Translations under genes and position numbers: made by a program
Source of the DNA: Caryophanales bacterium
GTDB lineage: Bacteria; Bacillota; Bacilli; Alicyclobacillales; SLC66
NCBI GenBank assembly: GCA_027341705.1
Contig: DAIELO010000034.1
Coordinates: 1 to 8,951 of the forward strand
Reading direction: 5' to 3'
DNA length: 8,951 nucleotides
The notes under the pieces: model-generated
What the model was told of the DNA's origin: nothing
The model's input: only the letters and a program-made list of their open reading frames with translations
The model's database searches: none
Part shown: positions 6,591 through 8,951 of the stretch, in pieces
How the letters are laid out: each line of letters opens with the position of its first letter
Position numbering within the stretch: the first letter of the stretch is position 1

Positions 6591-6646
6591 ATGCATAACA
6601 AAAACCCGCCAAGCTGTATCGTGCTTGGCGGGTTTTTGTTATGCAT
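6591..6646. terminator. Bidirectional terminator between convergent genes
   Basis: Perfect 24-bp inverted repeat: left arm 6591-6614, right arm 6623-6646, 8-nt loop. The core is a GC-rich stem (CCCGCCAAGC / GCTTGGCGGG) flanked by A5 on the left and T5 on the right, so it works as an intrinsic terminator on both strands. It lies 5 nt after the ferredoxin stop on the plus strand and contains the TAA stop of the lytic transglycosylase on the minus strand. The stem continues past the A/T tracts to symmetric ATGCAT ends, longer than needed for termination. Confidence 0.93.
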
Positions 6647-7592
6647 GGTTCATTAAAGAGAGAATATCTTGGACATATCTTTGTGTTTCAGGATACGGAG
6701 GAATGCCGCCATACTGGGCAACGGCGTGGCTACCAGCGTTGTATGCAGCGAGCGCAAGCGAAATATTGCCGTGGTAGTGGTTTACTAATCCACCCAAATA
6801 ACTCATACCCCCCAGTAGATTGGAGAGTGGATCATAGGGATTCGTTACCCCTAGCATTGAGGCGGTTTCGGGCATCAACTGCATTAAGCCAATCGCTCCA
6901 GCAGATGAGGTGGCTGAAGGAGAATAGCCTGATTCTTGCGTGATGACGGCGTTGACTAATTTAGGGCTTAATCCATATCGTGGCGCGTATTGGTTGACCC
7001 AGTCTTGAATGGTAGACTTGTTCACTCCTAATGTTGAACTGTTGACAGAATCCGTAACCGATGGCGTCGATGGTATATTGACGACTGGAGTAGAGAGTGT
7101 ACCGATCGGCATCTGGTTGCCGATCATCGCGATTCCTGCAGTACCTCCAAGATTACCTGTGCTACCAAGTAAAAGCGGCAGTAACTCAGAGGTTAGGTTG
7201 GTGCCGGTGGGCATTGCACCTTGTAACATGGAAGCTGTGGATAATAAAGAAAGCAGCGATGAACTGCTACTACTTCCTCCGCCACCGCCAAGCAATCCGC
7301 TAGCTAGCCCAGAGGAGCTGGTGCTATCTGTAGAATTTAAGGTGCTGCTTAACATGCTGTTCATCTGGCTTTGCATAAGTAAGCTATACAGTTCAGCCAT
7401 ATTTGCCGTGGACGTAGCACTGGTACTGGTACTAGTACTGGTAGTGCCAGTGCTCGACCCTTGTATGGCTTGATTTAAAAGAGTTGAGAAATTGGTTGTA
7501 CTCGCAGAACTATTTTGTGGTTTTTTCGTATTGGTCACAGTGGCTGCTACCGGTGCAGTTGAGTTCACATGAGATGATGAATCAATAATCAA
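6639..7592 (-). CDS. Lytic transglycosylase (SLT/GH23) with Ser/Thr-rich N-terminus
   Basis: This 317-residue protein carries a C-terminal SLT domain (about 195-315) that cleaves the MurNAc-GlcNAc bond of peptidoglycan to form 1,6-anhydro-MurNAc. Visible motifs are TQESGY with catalytic Glu220 (218-223), GAIGLMQLMPE (232-241) and AAYNAG (282-287). The first 190 residues are low complexity: Thr-Ser dipeptide repeats (50-57), a GGGGGSSSSSS tract (102-112) and Ser/Leu-rich stretches. There is no typical signal peptide: the N-terminus (MIIDSSSHVN) is polar and no hydrophobic core follows. NFSTLLNQAI at 34-43 recalls the N-termini of flagellar export substrates, so type III export is one speculative route. 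TTG 7592 is chosen because AAGGAG (plus-strand 7601-7606) is 8 nt upstream. It has its own promoter at the end of tetR. Confidence 0.9.
   Translation of the reverse strand: MIIDSSSHVNSTAPVAATVTNTKKPQNSSASTTNFSTLLNQAIQGSSTGTTSTSTSTSATSTANMAELYSLLMQSQMNSMLSSTLNSTDSTSSSGLASGLLGGGGGSSSSSSLLSLLSTASMLQGAMPTGTNLTSELLPLLLGSTGNLGGTAGIAMIGNQMPIGTLSTPVVNIPSTPSVTDSVNSSTLGVNKSTIQDWVNQYAPRYGLSPKLVNAVITQESGYSPSATSSAGAIGLMQLMPETASMLGVTNPYDPLSNLLGGMSYLGGLVNHYHGNISLALAAYNAGSHAVAQYGGIPPYPETQRYVQDILSLMNHA
7419..7442 (-). repeat. Four tandem copies of a 6-bp unit (Thr-Ser coding)
   Basis: On the plus strand the unit ACTGGT occurs four times in a row, the third copy as ACTAGT. On the minus strand it encodes the Thr-Ser dipeptide tract of the lytic transglycosylase linker. 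Being a multiple of three, copy-number change by slippage would lengthen or shorten the linker without a frameshift. Confidence 0.8.
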
Positions 7593-7621
7593 GCTCGATT
7601 CTCCTTTATAGAAACACCATA

Positions 7622-7662
7622 TAAACTAGTATAATTATAGTTTATTTTCAGCTTTACAACAA
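7622..7662 (-). promoter_or_regulatory. Promoter of the lytic transglycosylase gene, with inverted repeat
   Basis: On the minus strand TTGTTG (plus 7657-7662) is followed after exactly 17 nt by a perfect TATAAT (plus 7634-7639), a SigA-type arrangement with a fair -35. The -35 and part of the spacer overlap the end of tetR (stop at 7654-7656). The -10 sits inside an inverted repeat, TAAACTA (7622-7628) and TAGTTTA (7638-7644) with 9 nt between, which could be an operator or simply A/T-rich chance. The gene starts about 35 nt after the expected transcription start. Confidence 0.6.
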
Positions 7663-8247
7663 TACTCGTGTCAATGCACTCATCAATAGTGTCTTGAGCG
7701 GCTTTACTAGGTCAGCAAGCGGGGGGCTTTGAGGACTCAAAAAGCTCATTAACATCACTTCATGAATGGCACCGAGCCAAGCGTAGGCGGTGAGCGTGAC
7801 GTCAAGGGGAGCGATCGAACCATCATCAATTGCCGATTGAAGATGCTTCGCAATTAATGTGGCAAAATGTTGATGTGCCTCAAACACTTCTTTATCAAAT
7901 GCTTTGCCTAGTCCAGTGGCTTCTAAGAATAACAGCCTCGTCGCTTTTTCGTGGCGCGAAAAAATTTGCAGCACGGTTTCTAACGCTGCTTCAATTTTTA
8001 AGTCTGCGCCAGTTTTGTCTTCCACCGCTGATTCTACATCTGCAACAATATGATCGACCAACGTTTTAAGGAGTGCCTTGAAAATTGATTTTTTACTAGG
8101 AAAATGGAAATAAAAGGCACCCTTTGATGTGTCAGATAGTTTGGTAATGTCATCCACCAGGGCTCCGTTGTATCCTTTATCAGAAAATACGTCAATCGCC
8201 GCATCTAAAATGCGTTGTTTTGTGACTTCTTTATCTCGTTTCACCAA
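7654..8247 (-). CDS. TetR/AcrR-family transcriptional regulator
   Basis: This 197-residue protein has a typical TetR N-terminal DNA-binding domain at about residues 10-58: RILDAAIDVFSDKGY (12-26), then the helix-turn-helix DDITKLSDTSKGAFYFHFPSK (32-52). The remainder is a helical ligand-binding and dimerisation domain of usual length, with no recognisable ligand signature. TTG 8247 is chosen because GGAGG (plus 8256-8260) is 8 nt upstream; GTG 8244 is the next option. That ribosome binding site is inside the last codons of the preceding beta-grasp gene, and the gap between the two genes is 3 nt, so translation is probably coupled. It could be the FadR-like repressor acting on the palindrome at 1849-1864, because such regulators often accompany acyl-CoA genes, but nothing in its own sequence proves this. 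Confidence 0.9.
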   Translation of the reverse strand: MVKRDKEVTKQRILDAAIDVFSDKGYNGALVDDITKLSDTSKGAFYFHFPSKKSIFKALLKTLVDHIVADVESAVEDKTGADLKIEAALETVLQIFSRHEKATRLLFLEATGLGKAFDKEVFEAHQHFATLIAKHLQSAIDDGSIAPLDVTLTAYAWLGAIHEVMLMSFLSPQSPPLADLVKPLKTLLMSALTRVLL

Positions 8248-8250
8248 TTG

Positions 8251-8951
8251 TTAATCCTCCCAGAAAACTTCCACGCTATCATTGCGCTCCAGTACAGTGG
8301 TAAAATCCGCAGTTTGACCATTGCGTTTCATGATGAGACGGGATTTTCCCATTGCATGCATTTTCAAGCTATCACCCAAACGATAAATAACGTCACTGAT
8401 GGTCACTGGGCTGGCATTATTTTGAGGTGATGGTTCATAGACGATTTCGTCTCCATCATGAATCATGGCATGGGGCGTTGTGGCTTTGCCGTTTAATAAA
8501 ATCGGTATTTGGGTGCGTACTATTTCTGGTTGACCGTTGATCTGTATTTGAAAAGGTGTGACTTCGTAATAAACGATATTGGCCACTTTCAGGACATCAT
8601 TAACAGTCATATCGGGTTGAACAATTAAGTACAACTTCATCTCGTGTTCAATCGGTACATCTTCTGTCAGCCAATGATCCGATTGCGCAGAGGTGGCAAT
8701 GCGAAATTTCCTGCTAGTGAACTCAATGGCATGACGATTTACTTGCACATGTATCGATTCTTCGAGCACCACCTTTTTGTAACTTGCTATCACTTCGCTA
8801 ACAGTCGGCCACTTGATCATAATCTGATCACGGTCTTTTAATTTGCTGTGTATTGGTGCAAGTCGCCCGTTAATTTGAATCTTTGGTTCAATCGTATACG
8901 GTTGGTCATCAATCCAGATGGTACGCGTATGGTTGGTTTCTATTAAATCAG
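8251..8951 (-). CDS. Beta-grasp repeat protein, possibly C-terminus of an FtsA-like protein (5' end outside window)
   Basis: The frame stays open from the TAA at 8251-8253 to the window edge, giving 232 visible C-terminal residues; the ATG at 8820 is internal, since coding-like sequence continues upstream. The visible part is built of repeats. A ThiS/ubiquitin-like beta-grasp pattern, hydrophobic strand then NG then D-x-x/GDxI, occurs as IQINGRL..DRDQIMIK (24-46), ILLNGKA..DGDEIVYE (150-172) and IMKRNGQ..NDSVEVFW (206-230). A T-[VI]-x-[DE]-V-[IL] motif recurs at 49, 115 and 183, about 67 residues apart. There is no signal or membrane segment. From memory, similar C-terminal repeats occur in long FtsA/PilM-like actin-fold proteins of bacilli, but the ATPase part would lie outside, so this is a weak suggestion. 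It is cotranscribed with tetR. Confidence 0.7.
   Translation of the reverse strand, partial: DLIETNHTRTIWIDDQPYTIEPKIQINGRLAPIHSKLKDRDQIMIKWPTVSEVIASYKKVVLEESIHVQVNRHAIEFTSRKFRIATSAQSDHWLTEDVPIEHEMKLYLIVQPDMTVNDVLKVANIVYYEVTPFQIQINGQPEIVRTQIPILLNGKATTPHAMIHDGDEIVYEPSPQNNASPVTISDVIYRLGDSLKMHAMGKSRLIMKRNGQTADFTTVLERNDSVEVFWED

Noticed and set aside
7009..7473. A 154-codon plus-strand frame rich in Leu, Val and Pro
   Set aside because: It lies opposite the Ser/Thr-rich linker of the lytic transglycosylase. Its composition is that expected from the complement of Ser/Leu/Gly codons and it has no recognisable domain.
8251..8820. Complete 189-residue gene starting at ATG 8820
   Set aside because: The frame continues upstream without a stop to the window edge, and the upstream residues contain another copy of the NG...D-x-I repeat, so this ATG is internal.

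Overview
The window looks like chromosomal DNA of a Gram-positive, low-to-mid GC bacterium of the Bacillota, perhaps an Alicyclobacillaceae-type bacillus. The grounds are strong GGAGG-type ribosome binding sites, many GTG/TTG starts (six of nine visible starts), short gene spacing, hairpin terminators and gene content resembling Bacillus families (YuiH-like molybdoenzyme, YuiB-like membrane protein, CorC/YhdP-like protein, LcfA-like ligase). The genus is a guess. No phage, transposon, CRISPR array, tRNA or rRNA was seen.

Layout. (1) 1-1821, plus strand: the 3' part of a COG2070 flavoenzyme (nitronate monooxygenase/FabK type), two bases before a cytoplasmic sulfite-oxidase-fold molybdoenzyme, then a 58-residue two-helix membrane protein. 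(2) 1822-4549, plus strand: a fatty-acid activation and beta-oxidation unit. A 16-bp perfect palindrome, probably a TetR-type operator, precedes an enoyl-CoA hydratase, a long-chain acyl-CoA ligase and a YuiB-like membrane protein, closed by a 14-bp hairpin terminator. (3) 4550-6646, plus strand: an extended -10 promoter and a strongly structured leader precede a CorC/CNNM-type membrane protein with CBS domains, followed by a [2Fe-2S] ferredoxin with an acidic tail. A 24-bp perfect hairpin ends this unit and also serves the convergent gene beyond it. (4) 6639-8951, minus strand: a lytic transglycosylase with a long Ser/Thr-rich N-terminus and its own promoter, a TetR regulator, and the 3' part of a gene for a protein with repeated beta-grasp-like units, translationally linked to tetR.

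How the genes may work together. The ligase makes acyl-CoA and the hydratase carries out the second step of beta-oxidation. The palindrome sits where a TetR repressor responding to acyl-CoA would act, and the tetR at 7654-8247 is a candidate but not a demonstrated regulator. CorC-like protein and ferredoxin are probably cotranscribed.

The part most worth a second look is the corC leader. A near-continuous 70-nt hairpin lies between a strong Shine-Dalgarno sequence and the start codon. I found no clearly new multi-gene system; most genes belong to well-known families.
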